Below, piece by piece: positions 32,733-43,797 of a stretch of 64,000 nucleotides of DNA (positions are counted from its first letter, which is position 1; every line of letters starts with the position of its first letter). The notes under the pieces were generated by a model that worked only from the letters and a program-made list of their open reading frames with translations, had not been told where the DNA came from and did no database searches. The DNA is from Eukaryota sp. TZLM1-RC (taxonomy: Eukaryota > Metamonada: BaSk clade): contig JAUPSS010000005.1 of assembly GCA_040285825.1 (NCBI GenBank), positions 558,001-622,000 on the forward strand. Reading direction: 5' to 3'. The position numbers and the translations under genes are program-made.

Positions 32733-32963
32733 ATGGACAACCCCACGATAACCGCCAAAATTACCCATGGTGAAATTATTCAGCCAGGATATCAGTTTGA
32801 TATACACAACCCCTGTTCAACGAAAAAACAATATTATAGAATAATATGCAATAAAAGCCAGTGCACTCAGCTACTTGTTGGTGCACAAGCCCTTTGTTTT
32901 AATATCAAAATAACAGAAGAATTACATATGAAACTCGGTTTATTTCACAGTAAACATATTTGA
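32733..32963 (+). CDS. Small hypothetical protein, weakly supported
   Basis: A 76-codon frame from ATG 32733, 137 bp from and divergent to the ceramidase-family gene. It starts MDNPTITAKITHGEIIQPGY and has several Cys, no signal peptide and no known motif. It could be a first exon or chance. Confidence 0.2.
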   Translation: MDNPTITAKITHGEIIQPGYQFDIHNPCSTKKQYYRIICNKSQCTQLLVGAQALCFNIKITEELHMKLGLFHSKHI

Positions 32964-34317
32964 CGTGATCCACTTTCCTAAAAGCGAAAGTCACGTTTAG
33001 CTATTTCTAACAAGTCAACATAGTTGAAAACACATTCCATATGATATGACTCTTTGACGACTTCAACATCAAGTGATTTTGGGACTGAGTCTCCAAAACA
33101 TTCATCAAATATTCTGAATTGAACGATTGTTTCGCTTTTTGTGTTTTTCTTGATAATGAAGCATTGCAAATAGATTCAGGCAATGATGCAGCATTCGGTT
33201 AAGAACATGATTGGTTACTAGTAAACAACCCCTTTTCATTTTTCATTCTGTGTTCTATTCTTGTGTAACAGCAAACATTCTTTTGAAAATCAACAAACGA
33301 TGATGTGTTTCGCAATGTCTTCAGACGTATCAATACGACAATTTTGCATCAGGACTGTTTGTTTTGAAAGCGGTATTTTTGATTGTTTTTGAAGATTTAC
33401 ACTTCAAATATTATTAAAATTCCTTTTTTGTCAACATATTGTGTTTCCCAGTAGGTTTCCTAAGTAGAAACATTTGTTAATTCAAGTGATTTACAACTCT
33501 TAATCGATCAATTCCATTCTTTAAACATGTGTTTGTTACACAACTGGACCAAACACGGAATTCCATATCACAACAGCAAAATTTGCCAAATCAAAACAAT
33601 TAAGTGCCTGAAAGCAGGCAAATGGATTCTTTTTATACTATTTTCCATTATTTCTGTCTTCGTCATGTGTTCTTTTCTCATTCATTGTCTTGGAGAAACT
33701 GCCTTAAATTTAATTGATGATTTAAATCATCTGGTGAAATGAAGAATGAATAAGCAGTTTGATCGTTGTGTGTGGTTAAATAGTATTGTTTTTACTTTTT
33801 CAGTACAATTCTAGAATTACTTCGAATGCTTTCCTGCGTGTCAATGCACTCAACAAAAACTGTGTCAATGCACAATACAAAGATATTGGTGTTGTTCGAT
33901 TTGAAGTTGTGGAAGCTTGTTTTGAATTCATTTGTGAAAATAGATTCAACATGTTGATACGTGCTTGATTCCATGGCAACAGAATTATCCAATCAATTCT
34001 TGTCAATTCTGGTCCAAGTTGAAAGCGGAAGTCTTGAATGAAGGTATTCTAGGAAATGATATCGCTGAATCATCAGCTGACAGTCAGGTGAAAATTATAC
34101 GTGTAGTCTCCTGGAGGCCAATTATTAAAAAGGTGATGGTAATAGAGGAGGAATAGTTGTGTATGAGATAATATGTCTTTTGTGATGGTTCTTTTAATCT
34201 AGATGACCAAAAGTTTGTAAAGAAATTACAATAGTTCTTTGATTACGAAATAAATAACACTTTATTAATAAAAAGTAAACATTATTTCCTAGTAACAATA
34301 TGTGTAAAACATTGAGC
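32964..34317. other. Spacer with a decayed LINE scrap
   Basis: Only 33600-33960 is interpretable: broken plus-strand codons HCLGETALNLIDDLN and DRCVWLNSIVFTFS follow the LINE 3' block (FGNLGQSALNFINDF, NLWKNRIIFALY). No host gene is supported in the rest. Confidence 0.4.
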
Positions 34318-35293
34318 CATGCTAATTTGGCTTTGAAGAGTTGTTGAAAGGATTTGTGTTTGTTCAGAGTCTTCAATGATATTGTTTTTAATTGCAGAGA
34401 CTATAAGTTTTTGTGATTTAAATAAATGTTTTGTGATATTTTTCAACACTGATGAATGGAACAATAGATTGATTGTTCAAACCATGAAATTACTAAAGAA
34501 ATTACTAAACAGTGCCATCAAATCAATCTTTTGGAGAAGAAAGAAATTCAAAAGAAATAAACAGGAGTTCATTGTCGAATCACGAACTATAAGAAACAAA
34601 GAATTCAACAAAAGTTCCATTCTTTCCTATTTCTTATAATCTCAGAGAGTACCAAAAGTAGTCGAACTATCTTGTTTGATTGAAACAACAAAAAGGATAA
34701 CTATCTTTGAATGAATAATTAATTGTATCTTGAGATATACTTTTGATATGATCAATTGGTTATAGGTTTATTAACGCATCATAACTATAAGCTTTAGATT
34801 CTGTTCACAAAAACCAAACTTACAAAGTCAATTAATTTTGGAGAAGAATTTCCTGTTACAAAGTAATTGATGATAAAGTTGCTGATATTGGAATTAGTCA
34901 GAACAAATCAATTGTAGTCCAGTATAATTTGATAAAAAACGATAATTCTTCCACCAAATTAGGATTGTGAATATAATTTCTGTGAACCTCAAGTTTCGGA
35001 AGCTGTACAGGGTGTGATTCACGTCAAGCAGGAAAACAACACTATGAATTTTATTTGTGTCAGAGCAAAAAAAGGTTCAAAAACTGCTTCAGAAACTATG
35101 GAAAAAACCAGAGCAACCCCGATATCACCTCTTTCACATCCTTTGGTTGCTTGGATGTGAGGCTTACTCGTCAACTCATCGATTGAATCTTTGATCTTGT
35201 ATTTCTTAGTGTGAGGAGGAACCTTCCACTACAAAAATGATGACGTGATTGCATCTCTTAAACCGACTGTGTACTTCGAATTCACTAACCCTC

Positions 35294-35653
35294 ATGCCTT
35301 CCCCTAATATGTATGCTCAAATTGACGATGATGTCCCTCCTGTTCCAGCTTATGAGGTGGACACGTCGCCCACTGGACAAGTCCCCAACTATGAACGCGA
35401 CAACAATGACTTTTGTGTATCCATTGTGGTTCTATTAGTCGTTTGTGTTATTCCATTCCCTCCAATTTGGCTTTACAACTTGAAGTTCTGGAATTCTTCA
35501 GATGGTAGAGCCCGTATTGTCTCCCGTATTTCTCTAGTTCTTGCCATTATTGGAATCCCTGCTTTCATTATGGTGTTAGGGAGATTGGTGGGAAGAGGAG
35601 GTCATCACAGGGATCCCCATCACGATGATCCAGACCATCCTCATCATCATTAG
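35294..35653 (+). CDS. Small two-span membrane protein with His-rich tail (copy 1)
   Basis: 119 residues from ATG 35294 (the longer frame opens at TTG). An acidic, Pro-rich cytosolic-type head (DDDVPPVPAYEVDTSP) is followed by two hydrophobic spans at about 40-61 and 78-98, joined by a short polar loop, then a basic LGRLVGRGG and a tail GGHHRDPHHDDPDHPHHH that could bind metal. I do not recognise the family. The DNA is identical to the gene at 58404-58763, synonymous positions included, although the flanks differ. AATAAA follows at about 35671. Confidence 0.75.
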   Translation: MPSPNMYAQIDDDVPPVPAYEVDTSPTGQVPNYERDNNDFCVSIVVLLVVCVIPFPPIWLYNLKFWNSSDGRARIVSRISLVLAIIGIPAFIMVLGRLVGRGGHHRDPHHDDPDHPHHH

Positions 35654-36208
35654 ATTTGTCTTTGTTGCTTCAATAAATATGAATAGTTAGTTCTTTGTAA
35701 TTACCAAGACTAATGTTATTAGGTCAAGATATGGAAATGGGTTATTCTTTCAATTTTTGCATTAAACTCCCTCACTTATAGGCAGCAGTTTTTCTGTCAA
35801 GTCTTTGATAGTTAGGCATCAAGGGAGATCAAGACATCATTTCATGGCACTTGTGTTGACAACAAACTTGGAGTAATCTGACATTTCTATTTGGTAGATG
35901 AATGTATGATTGATCTTTTCTGTGTTGTGTTTGCAGTTTGGTCCAACTCATTTCAAAAGAATTAATCGACTTCGCTGCTCTTTTTGATATATATTTGATC
36001 GCTGCTTTACAAACACGATGCAGAATTCCTGAAATTCTAGTAGCAAATTATATATTGTGTACACCAGCAACACTGCTGCAATGCTAGAAGTTAGACCAAT
36101 TTAGCAAAAAAATTAGGCAAATTATTATATTATGACAATTTTATAAAAAAATTATAATAACTGTGATTGAAATATTGGCAAGATAAAAAAACGAAATCTC
36201 AGCACTTA

Positions 36209-37178
36209 TCAATAGTCATCAATAACAAAATTTGGGACATTGTTTTTCGATTGATACGTTATGCCTTCATCAATTCGCAGTTGTGACGCTGGTACTCTAC
36301 CAGTGACTACATTTCGAGAAAATTGATCAGCTGTAGGGCTAGATTTTGAGTCAACTTCTGATGAATTTGCACGTTGGCTCCCCTGAGTGACTGCTATTTT
36401 GACTTCCTTCCCCAGTCCCTGTCCCTCATTTGATGATTCTAAGTTACCCTGAAATAGTGGCTGGGTTGAAGGCTCTGACACAATTGGCTTCATTGCTGTA
36501 GGCAATACTGATAACGAAGAAGGATCTGACTTGAAAGCTGAAACTTTGTTCTTTTTAAATTGCTTGATCACAAACCATAATACAAATGTGAACACGATAA
36601 CTGAAATAATTACAAGGATACTTTCCACTGTGTAATTCTGTGTAGGGTCATCACTGGGGTCATCAATGGGATCATCAGTAGGATGAACTGGACAAGTTCC
36701 ATTAAGCAAACCTTCAAAATTATGAAGAACGTATAAATCCAATTCAGTTAATGTGTGATTGAAATTGAAAAAGTCTTCACATTGAATAGCAACATCTTAG
36801 AAATCAGAAAACCTGTCGCCAAAAGAAATTAAATTGAAAACTTGACCTTCAAATAGCGCTTCATGAGTGTAGTTGACTTTTAAAAAACCACCCACTTCCA
36901 GGGCTTCTTCTACGTATAATTGACCATAATTACCTTCTTCATTAGTAAAAACTAATTGAGATTCATTTGATAAGATCAAGTTGTGTCTAATATGAAGTAA
37001 AAAAGTGGGATTCAAAGTACCATCATTGACTAATGTTGCATTAACAAAACCAAAACCAGTAATGATGCTATCGTTTGAATTAAAAACCAGAGAAGAGCTC
37101 CTAATTTCACCATTTGAAAGCACCAATGATGCAGGGTATTCTAAATATAGCTCACCAAATGAATTAATAAAACCTGCA
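36209..37178 (-). pseudogene. Truncated copy of the RCC1-propeller membrane protein gene
   Basis: Holds only the C-terminal third of the gene at 55193-57847: the stalk, membrane span and tail. It starts at 37178, where the LINE begins. A CAA to TAA change near 36797 (SDFQDV in the intact gene) breaks the frame, and several further residues differ. There is no promoter or signal peptide. A dead by-product of the inverted duplication. Confidence 0.9.
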
Positions 37179-37690
37179 TTTTGAACTCTGATGACAGAGG
37201 TGATGTATACTGTGATTGGATTGAGAACTCTGGAGCTGTTGTTGATTTTGTCTCATGTAATGTTGCAAATGACACTTTGGTTCAAAGAAGAAAACTTAAT
37301 CCTGTGAGTGCTCTTGAATTTAAAGCTAAAGAAAAACATAGAAAATATGATAAAGATATCGAAGAAGCTAATGCTGATAGAAATAAACCACTTGTTTTTA
37401 TTGCTTTCCCATTTTCGATAAACGGAAGACTATCAGTAGAAGCAGGAACTTTTTTGAATGATTCCCAAAAAAAATGGTCCAAAAAAAGAATGAAAAAATT
37501 TTATATCTTTTTATAAAGCTCTCGGATTCAATTTACCATTGTTAATAGATTCCCTTGGTTTTTCAATCGAATTAGAGAAGCTTTAGCTAGACATCAAGCA
37601 GATCAAGATTTTGTAGATTAAATCTTGGTTCAATGATAGTCGTCACATTAGTTATGATTTGATTTTGTCAAGTGTGTGAGTTAAACAAAA
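37178..37690 (+). mobile_element. LINE family A fragment at a duplication breakpoint
   Basis: Starts at the DDRGDVYCDWI part of the endonuclease and runs to the family A 3' end (ATGATAGTCGTCACATTAG, about 37633). Its frame is interrupted near 37510 and 37620. The junction to RCC1 sequence falls in TTTTGA, a stretch shared by both sides. No target duplication can be seen because the left flank is not the original host sequence. Confidence 0.82.
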
Positions 37691-37806
37691 GTTAATCTTG
37701 CTTTAATAGACTAGCTATATGAAGGTGAATTAGATCGGCCGACTCAATGTCGTTTGAACTCATTATGCTGAACTTGATTCATTTCATCATCCAGTCACAT
37801 TAGCCG

Positions 37807-38847
37807 ATGTCTTTAGATCAACTTGAACATGAAATCTCCACTTTTTGCTCCAAACTGCGGCGTAGACAGATCATAGGAGCCTATCACACTTCCATTACTG
37901 CTCTCTCCTTAGTTCAGAAATACCTCAAAACCATTCAATTCTCTGATTGGAATGTACTGCGAAAAGAGTTCATCATCTTTGGTAGACGTCTCACATCTGC
38001 TCAACCACTTGAACTTGCAATCGGAAACGTTATCCGCAGAGTCCTCTTCCTTATCCGTACATTTTCCAAAGAGCAATCAACAGTCCGTGCCTTATCTATT
38101 CTAAGTTCCACCGATCCCACGGACGACGTCTCTCCACTTACTCCACGGGGCCTTCCAAGACAGATTCATGAAACCGATTATGCCGATTTTCTAGTAAGCG
38201 TCGCTGAACTTCATGAAGAAATAACCGAAAGCTATAACGATATAAGAAAACAAGCAAAAGAACATGTGCATGGAAAGGAAACCATAATGGTCGTTGGCCA
38301 TTCTACAACAGTTTACGAATTCCTAACTTCCGTGAAGGACGCCATATGCAAAGTATACGTCGTGGAACGAGCTCCTGATTACGCTGGTCATCGCATGGCA
38401 CTTCGTCTGTCCAATCAAGGTGTTAGTTGTACAGTGGTGAAAGACGCAACTACTGCTGCGCTGTTGCCACGTGTCAACAAGGTTATTATAGGTTCTCATT
38501 CAGTTTTGGCTGATGGAGGGCTGTTGGCTCCCTCTGGTACGGGTTTAATTGCTAGATTGGCCTCTCATTTATCTATTCCAGTCATATGTGTCTGTGGTAC
38601 CTACAAACTGTCGTTTCTTTTCGTAAAAGATCAACATGTCAAGAATATGCTCCTTTCACCATCAATGTTAGTTCCTCTCGACTCAGAGGTTACTTTGTCT
38701 GATACTACAGAGGTGGTCAACCCTCTATATGAGTATGTGGATCCACGGAATGTTGATCTGTACATTACTAATATTGGTGGTCACAACCCTTCTGAAATTT
38801 ATAGACTTATTAATCAGTATTATTCGAATGAAGATCCAATTTTTTAG
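37807..38847 (+). CDS. EIF2B2: Translation initiation factor eIF2B subunit beta
   Basis: 346 residues, near the 351 of human eIF2B beta. The N-terminal helical domain has RRLTSAQPLELAIGNVIRRVL, followed by the Rossmann-like domain with ETIMVVGHSTTVYEFL, VVERAPDYAGHRMALRLS, VNKVIIGSHSVLADGGLLAPSGT and IPVICVCGTYKLS, and the NIGGHNPSEIYRLI C-terminus, all matching beta rather than alpha or delta subunits. It is part of the regulatory core of the GDP-GTP exchange factor for eIF2, which restarts translation initiation and is the target of the eIF2 stress response. Single exon, ATG 37807, with AAATAAATTG shortly after the stop. Confidence 0.95.
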   Translation: MSLDQLEHEISTFCSKLRRRQIIGAYHTSITALSLVQKYLKTIQFSDWNVLRKEFIIFGRRLTSAQPLELAIGNVIRRVLFLIRTFSKEQSTVRALSILSSTDPTDDVSPLTPRGLPRQIHETDYADFLVSVAELHEEITESYNDIRKQAKEHVHGKETIMVVGHSTTVYEFLTSVKDAICKVYVVERAPDYAGHRMALRLSNQGVSCTVVKDATTAALLPRVNKVIIGSHSVLADGGLLAPSGTGLIARLASHLSIPVICVCGTYKLSFLFVKDQHVKNMLLSPSMLVPLDSEVTLSDTTEVVNPLYEYVDPRNVDLYITNIGGHNPSEIYRLINQYYSNEDPIF

Positions 38848-39442
38848 TTTTAATCACTGCTTTTTTTCATCAAATAAATTGAGTTTGGTTTGGTTTTTGG
38901 TTCATTAGTTATTATATAGAGTTTAACTAGGAATTGTTCTGTAATTCTGAGCGTTTTTAATTTCAATTAAAGTTATTTATTAAAATAGTTTATTTTATTA
39001 TTATAGATAGTGTTGTTGAGTTTTTGATTCAACGTTCACTATAATACCAAAAGATAGTTGACAGAATGGCATTGAAAGATTGAGCCTGATCAAGCTGCCG
39101 TCAGTTTTTGGTCCAGAACAATGTGATTGAAACAAAAAATGTTGTAAAAAATGCAAATAATGACCACATAAAATAACAATAAATTGTAATTAATTGTAGT
39201 TAGAAGCAAAAAAAATGAATTTTGCACCATGTGCACTTTAATATGTTTTAAAAAGAAATGCAAAAACATTGATGCATTGAATTCAAATTGTTTAAACAAT
39301 AACCGATTTCAATTGATTCTTTTTCAAACAAATATTATCTTTTAAAAGACTTAAGACCGAAGATTTCTAATTATTTACAAAACCAAACAGCCAAAGATAC
39401 ACATTTAAAACAAACCTATGTACATTCAAAAAAAATAAAGAT
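38848..39442. other. Spacer, no gene seen
   Basis: AT-rich convergent spacer between eIF2B beta and FAM177; no feature beyond probable 3' UTRs. Confidence 0.4.
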
Positions 39443-39981
39443 CTACAACCCTTCGCCTTCTTCCTTCTTCTCCGGCTCTGCACTCTCCATGGCCTCCATC
39501 GCATTATTCAGAGCTTCCTCCTCTTGCTGCTCAGCCAAGCGTTTTTGCAAGAGATAATCCTCATATTCATCTATGTGTTCCTGGTATTTGAGTCCATTAA
39601 AACCAAGAAAATCTGCAAGTTTTTCACCTGCCCATTCACCAGCTGAAGTAAGTGAGTAAGAGAAAGGAACATACCATAGAGAACTTGCTCACCTGTCCAC
39701 CAAATCCAGTCCAGTATAGAGTAGCTTTGGTCTTGGTCTGGTGGGTTGGGTTGAGGATTGATGTTGGGTTCTTCAGCATTTGGTTCATCTTCCATGACCT
39801 CAATAACAGTGGATGCATCTGATATCGGCTCTGAAGTGGGTTCTGGTATGGGTTCCAAGGTGGGTTCTGAAGTGGCATGAGAAGTTGTTGGAGTAGAATG
39901 GTCCGAGAGAGGAAGTTCGACTACTGTGTCAAAGTCAGAGGTAGGTTCAATGGTTTCAATGGGTTGTTGTGACTGGCTCAT
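39443..39981 (-). CDS. FAM177: FAM177-family protein
   Basis: Two exons: 39981-39675 and 39642-39443, joined by a 32-nt intron (39674-39643, GTATGT to TTCAG). The 168-residue protein has an acidic Thr/Pro/Glu-rich N-terminus (EPTSEP and EPIPEP repeats) and then the family core: SILDWIWWTGEQVLYG, AGEWAGEKLADFLGFNG and LKYQEHIDEYEDYL, followed by a Glu-rich coil. The FGxNxxKYQ..IDEY block across the splice site matches human FAM177A1, a small Golgi-associated protein of unclear function. Without splicing the frame ends at 39571 and loses the core. Start is ATG 39981; the upstream extension opens at TTG. DRC12 lies divergently 138 bp away. Confidence 0.82.
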
Positions 39982-40119
39982 TCCTATATCGTGTCTCAAT
40001 GAAATAATGACTATTTACTACAATGCAAAGAGGTTGATTGAAATGGAAGATTTTCCCCACCCTCAATTGTAAATTCATCATACATTACCTACAACTAATC
40101 ATCTTTACTTAATAACGAC

Positions 40120-40740
40120 ATGCCTGCTAAAAAAGGCAAGAAGGGAAAGAAGGGCAGCAAAGGAGGCAAGGGAAAGAAGGGCAAGGCCAAGGCAAAGTCA
40201 AGCTCTGCTGAAGACGTTCCAATAGGTGAAATGACAGATGCCCAAAAGCTTGTCCAAGCTACCTCACAGATACAATCCCTTCAAAAGCTACTTGCACTCA
40301 AAACAGAACAGGCTAACAAAGCCATTGCTGCACAAAATGATCTTCGTGCTCAACTACTGGCTTATCATGCTGATTTTGAGAAACAACAAGAGGATCGTTT
40401 TGATGTAACCAGCAACATGACTCGACAATACAAGTCCCTTCAAGATGAGCTGATATCGCATCTAAATAGGGTTCAAACTGAAGCCGCAGATCTAAGAGTA
40501 TGTCATTGTTGTGTTTATTAATTTTAGGATCAATTGGAAGTCCAGAAAATAGATTTTGATAATACTATTAAACAAAAAGAAGCTGCCATCGAACAAAAGG
40601 ATGCTGAAATTGCCGAGCTCAAGAAGCAGATTGATAACATGCATGTGGAGTTTGAGGAGATGCTGCAGGAAACACTAGCCCATATGAGTCAGAAGCTTAG
40701 TTCCATCCCATCTGCTTTTGATTTTGCTTTAAATGAGTAG
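40120..40740 (+). CDS. DRC12: DRC12/CCDC153-like dynein regulatory complex coiled coil
   Basis: Exons 40120-40497 and 40528-40740 around a 30-nt intron (GTATGT to TTTAG); 196 residues. It starts MPAKKGKKGKKGSKGGKGKK, a Lys/Gly-rich head also seen in CCDC153, then one long coiled coil. ITQ-like NMTRQYKSLQDELISHLN and the late block DNMHVEFEEMLQETLAHM match CCDC153 in order and spacing. DRC12 belongs to the nexin-dynein regulatory complex of motile axonemes, so the organism probably has a motile flagellum. Coiled coils can mimic each other, so the call rests on the head and the late block. Confidence 0.75.
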
Positions 40741-41337
40741 GGTGCGGTTAATTCTCTGTATTTAAGATACATTTGTATTTTAGTTAAATTAACATGTTTA
40801 TATTTTTGAGGGTTGAATTTATTTAAAAAACAAACAAAAATAAATTCATTTTGAATAACGCGGAAATTGTTGAAAGTTTACACACAGATTTTGGAAAACT
40901 GGTGGTGGCTGGTTCAAAATGAAAAAACTGATAGATTTCAATACAGTGATCCTCTTTAAAACCAAAAACAAGTGCTTTTGATGTAAATTCATTTGGAAAA
41001 AGCTAAACAAGCAGCTTTGAGTTTCCAATAACAAAGTTGGTGTAGATTGAATGCCTTGAAAATTGAAAGAACCAAAGAATTTTGCAAGTAAAATTGTATT
41101 TAAAAATTTCAATTTTTTTAAATTTTTTAAATGTGTAAAAAGACAAATGAATGATTTGAATTAATTGAACGATTTGAATTAATTGAAGAATGAGTTCTAG
41201 TAAGGAAAGAAAAAAAAGAAAAAAAGGAGGAAATGGACTGGTAATAAGTAGACATGTACAATTGATAGCGAATCGAATAAAGAAAAAAACATTAAAAATG
41301 ATTATTTTCTTTAAAAAAACAATTCATCGAAAACCAA
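40741..41337. other. Spacer, no gene seen
   Basis: AT-rich convergent spacer; a plus-strand 66-codon frame at 41190-41390 is low-complexity Lys-rich and overlaps the end of the coiled-coil gene, so it is rejected. Confidence 0.35.
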
Positions 41338-43377
41338 TCAATCATCAATCAAAAGACTTCCTCTTCTTGAACTTAACCCCTTTGAACTAACTCGTGGTGA
41401 CAAAGCTGGTAAAGGTGGCAATCTTGGTGATTTCTGAATATAAACATTACTACTAGGTGATTTACTCCTGTAAATAGGAGAAACCTTGGATAAATCAACT
41501 ACACCATTAACTGGACCTAGAAAAGCTTGCAGGGAAGACAGACTTGAACTATTTTGAATTGAAATACCTGAATTGGTGATATTACCGAGTTTTTGGAAGG
41601 TCTGAATTGAATTCTTAAGAGCTTCTTCTCTTTTCTTCATCAATTGCGACCTTTTAGCTATCCAGATATCCCTAGAGGCTTCTTCCCTAAGTTTCATCCG
41701 CTTAAGAACATCTTTCACATTAGAAAAATTACTTTTAACTTCATTCTTTCTGGGAGATGAGACGACAGTAGATGATTTTGGTGACGTGTCATGACGTGGG
41801 GGTCTTGATGATTCTACATGGTTTTGGGATTTCTTCTGACCTGCTGTTTGACTGAGAGCAGATATGTGGTCCAACCGCTGATTATTTTTCTCAATTTGTT
41901 TATTAATAAAATCTTCTTCTTGATCAATTAAATTTAATTGCAATTTTGAATGATCTACATGTGCTGAGAGTGCTGGTTGAGGGTCAGAATTAGTTTGACT
42001 TTGATTGGCTACCATTGACTCAATTTCACTCATTAATTTATTAATTTCAGCATCTTTTTCGGATAATTCAGATTTTAAGTTTTCCAGCTCATCCTGCACT
42101 TTTTCAAAATCAATTACTGGCGACGTAGACCTATTTTCTGTTTCTTTGACTTCATTTAGTTTATCAAAAATGATTTTGTATTGGAAATGAAAATTTGAAA
42201 ATTTGGAAGCAACAAGATCCTTAACAAATGTCAATATTTCGATGACATCTTCATTTTGAGCTAATTCGACGGGACTTTCATTGACTTCTGGAACAGTGAG
42301 CTCTTTGCAAAAATTTAACAATTCCAAAGAAAAATTTGAAACCTTGGTAAAATCTGATTGTAAATTCTCCAATTCAGATTTGGAATCTTCCAGTTCTGAT
42401 TTTAATTGATTGAAACTTTCTAAATCAATAGATGGAATTGGAGGTTCACAATCACAATCATAATCAGCCATCAAACTGATTTCAGTCAAACTTGTAATCA
42501 TCGACTGTGATTGACTATGAGCTTCCTTTTGTTGTTCAATTTCTGATTGGAGCTCACCTAACAAAATTTTCAGCTTGTCAATTTCTGAATCACGTTTTTC
42601 GATTTCTTTTTGGCTAGTGGTTATCGCATCTTGAGCTCCTTTCAACTCCTCTGACAACTCGTCACATCTCTCCTCTGACCTCTTTTTGGAAATTTTCAGC
42701 GTGTCAATTTCTTCTGACAGCTCTTTTTCTCTATTGATAAACTCTTTACTCTTCTCTTTTAACACCAATATTTCATAACCCTGATCCAAACTAAACATAC
42801 TGATCCTTTCTAATTGCTCTCGAAAATTTTGCAATTTACTACTAAAATTTTGAATTATCGATGTGGTAGTAGTGCTATGAATGCTCCCTATTCTATTTGT
42901 ACGATCTAGCAATTCATTTTGCATAGACTTCACTAGTGAAATAACCTGCTGAGAATCAATCCCAATACTGCTGGGAGAATTACCTTTAACATTTTGGTTT
43001 TGCATTGAACTAAACCATTCCATTAGAGTTTTTGTGAGGTCGATTCTGGCATCTAGAGAGACTGAAGAATCTTGCAATGCTTGATTAACACGAGCAGAAA
43101 TGTCTAGAGCAATCTCTGATATGGAAGTAGGGGGTGTGTTGGACGGGGATGATGACGAGAAGTGGCTTGTGAGATCAGCAAGGGTGCTTTCGTTGACATT
43201 GTCAAAGGCTCCTATAGTAGCATTAACTCGATACTGGGATTCTTCTAGAATAGCTTGGCGTAGTATAAGGCTTTCAAGAACACTTGAATAGTCCATAGGT
43301 TCGAATGATCGGTCTAGTTCAACTTTTAGAGGAGCAAGCTTGTTTAGTTTGGAAGAAACATTGGATTGGTTATTCAT
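41338..43377 (-). CDS. Large coiled-coil protein of unknown function
   Basis: 679 residues from ATG 43377 with no stop or intron needed. The N-terminal 150 residues are mixed (LKVELDRSFEPMDYSSVLE). Residues about 150-480 are almost continuous heptads rich in Glu, Lys, Leu and Ser, interrupted near 300 by a CDCEPPIPSID turn. The C-terminal 200 residues are basic and Ser/Pro-rich (RHDTSPKSS, LSPRVSSKGLSSRRGSLL), like a phosphorylated microtubule- or basal-body-binding tail. I cannot assign a family. It sits convergent to DRC12; a cytoskeletal role fits both but is inference. Confidence 0.7.
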   Translation of the reverse strand: MNNQSNVSSKLNKLAPLKVELDRSFEPMDYSSVLESLILRQAILEESQYRVNATIGAFDNVNESTLADLTSHFSSSSPSNTPPTSISEIALDISARVNQALQDSSVSLDARIDLTKTLMEWFSSMQNQNVKGNSPSSIGIDSQQVISLVKSMQNELLDRTNRIGSIHSTTTTSIIQNFSSKLQNFREQLERISMFSLDQGYEILVLKEKSKEFINREKELSEEIDTLKISKKRSEERCDELSEELKGAQDAITTSQKEIEKRDSEIDKLKILLGELQSEIEQQKEAHSQSQSMITSLTEISLMADYDCDCEPPIPSIDLESFNQLKSELEDSKSELENLQSDFTKVSNFSLELLNFCKELTVPEVNESPVELAQNEDVIEILTFVKDLVASKFSNFHFQYKIIFDKLNEVKETENRSTSPVIDFEKVQDELENLKSELSEKDAEINKLMSEIESMVANQSQTNSDPQPALSAHVDHSKLQLNLIDQEEDFINKQIEKNNQRLDHISALSQTAGQKKSQNHVESSRPPRHDTSPKSSTVVSSPRKNEVKSNFSNVKDVLKRMKLREEASRDIWIAKRSQLMKKREEALKNSIQTFQKLGNITNSGISIQNSSSLSSLQAFLGPVNGVVDLSKVSPIYRSKSPSSNVYIQKSPRLPPLPALSPRVSSKGLSSRRGSLLIDD

Positions 43378-43427
43378 AAATATGGATGTTGGAGGAAGGT
43401 ATTACTGTCTGTGGGAAATTCCCATAA

Positions 43428-43796
43428 TTACGCAATCAATTTTCGTGTGGAATAATTACAAAAACTAATACACAGATACTGAGGCCTTTCATTACCACGC
43501 ATTCTAGCTTCAGCAATTTCAAACATATTCAGACAAACCAGTTTATTTCTATTGAAAAGCTTTGTTGAGCCTTTGTTGCTGAATTTACAACACTCACTGT
43601 AACAAGCCAATAAACCATAACATGTAACAAAAGGAGTCTTTTCTCTTATAAAAGATCTGGGATTTTTCTTTTTACTCCCAAAATACCATAAATCATGTTT
43701 TCTAGGATCACAAACAACAATTCGGTTGTCTTGAAAAGTATTAACATCAACATCATCAATATATAAATCCAATTTAAAACTCTGTTACAACACTCG
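43428..43796 (-). pseudogene. Possible Fanzor/TnpB RuvC-I remnant
   Basis: A 123-codon minus-strand frame without an ATG start, placed directly after a LINE 3' end. It holds NRIVVCDPRKHDLWYF, similar to the first RuvC motif of Fanzor nucleases (hydrophobics, then DPG.....), followed by FVTCYGLLACYSECCKF in the place where the family has a YT..QR..E segment, and a MFEIAEARM helix. Gly after DP is Arg here. Together with 4967-5152, which resembles the opposite end of such a protein, this suggests decayed Fanzor copies. The match is short and made by eye; chance cannot be excluded. Confidence 0.3.
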
Positions 43797-43797
43797 G

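Larger units (their letters stand above)
34318..37178 (+). repeat. Inverted segmental duplication, copy of 56868-59733
   Basis: About 2.86 kb that matches 56868-59733 in reverse orientation. It holds, in order, the last nine codons of the PP2A scaffold gene (ANLALKSC and stop, near 34318-34345), the small His-rich membrane protein gene and the 3' third of the RCC1 gene. Non-coding parts differ at roughly one base in ten by eye; the 405-bp frame around the small gene is identical. It ends inside the RCC1 gene exactly where a LINE fragment starts. The other copy has complete genes on both sides, so this one is the derivative. Confidence 0.9.

Noticed and set aside
41190-41390. Lys-rich 66-codon frame
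   Set aside because: Low complexity and overlapping the end of the coiled-coil gene on the other strand.
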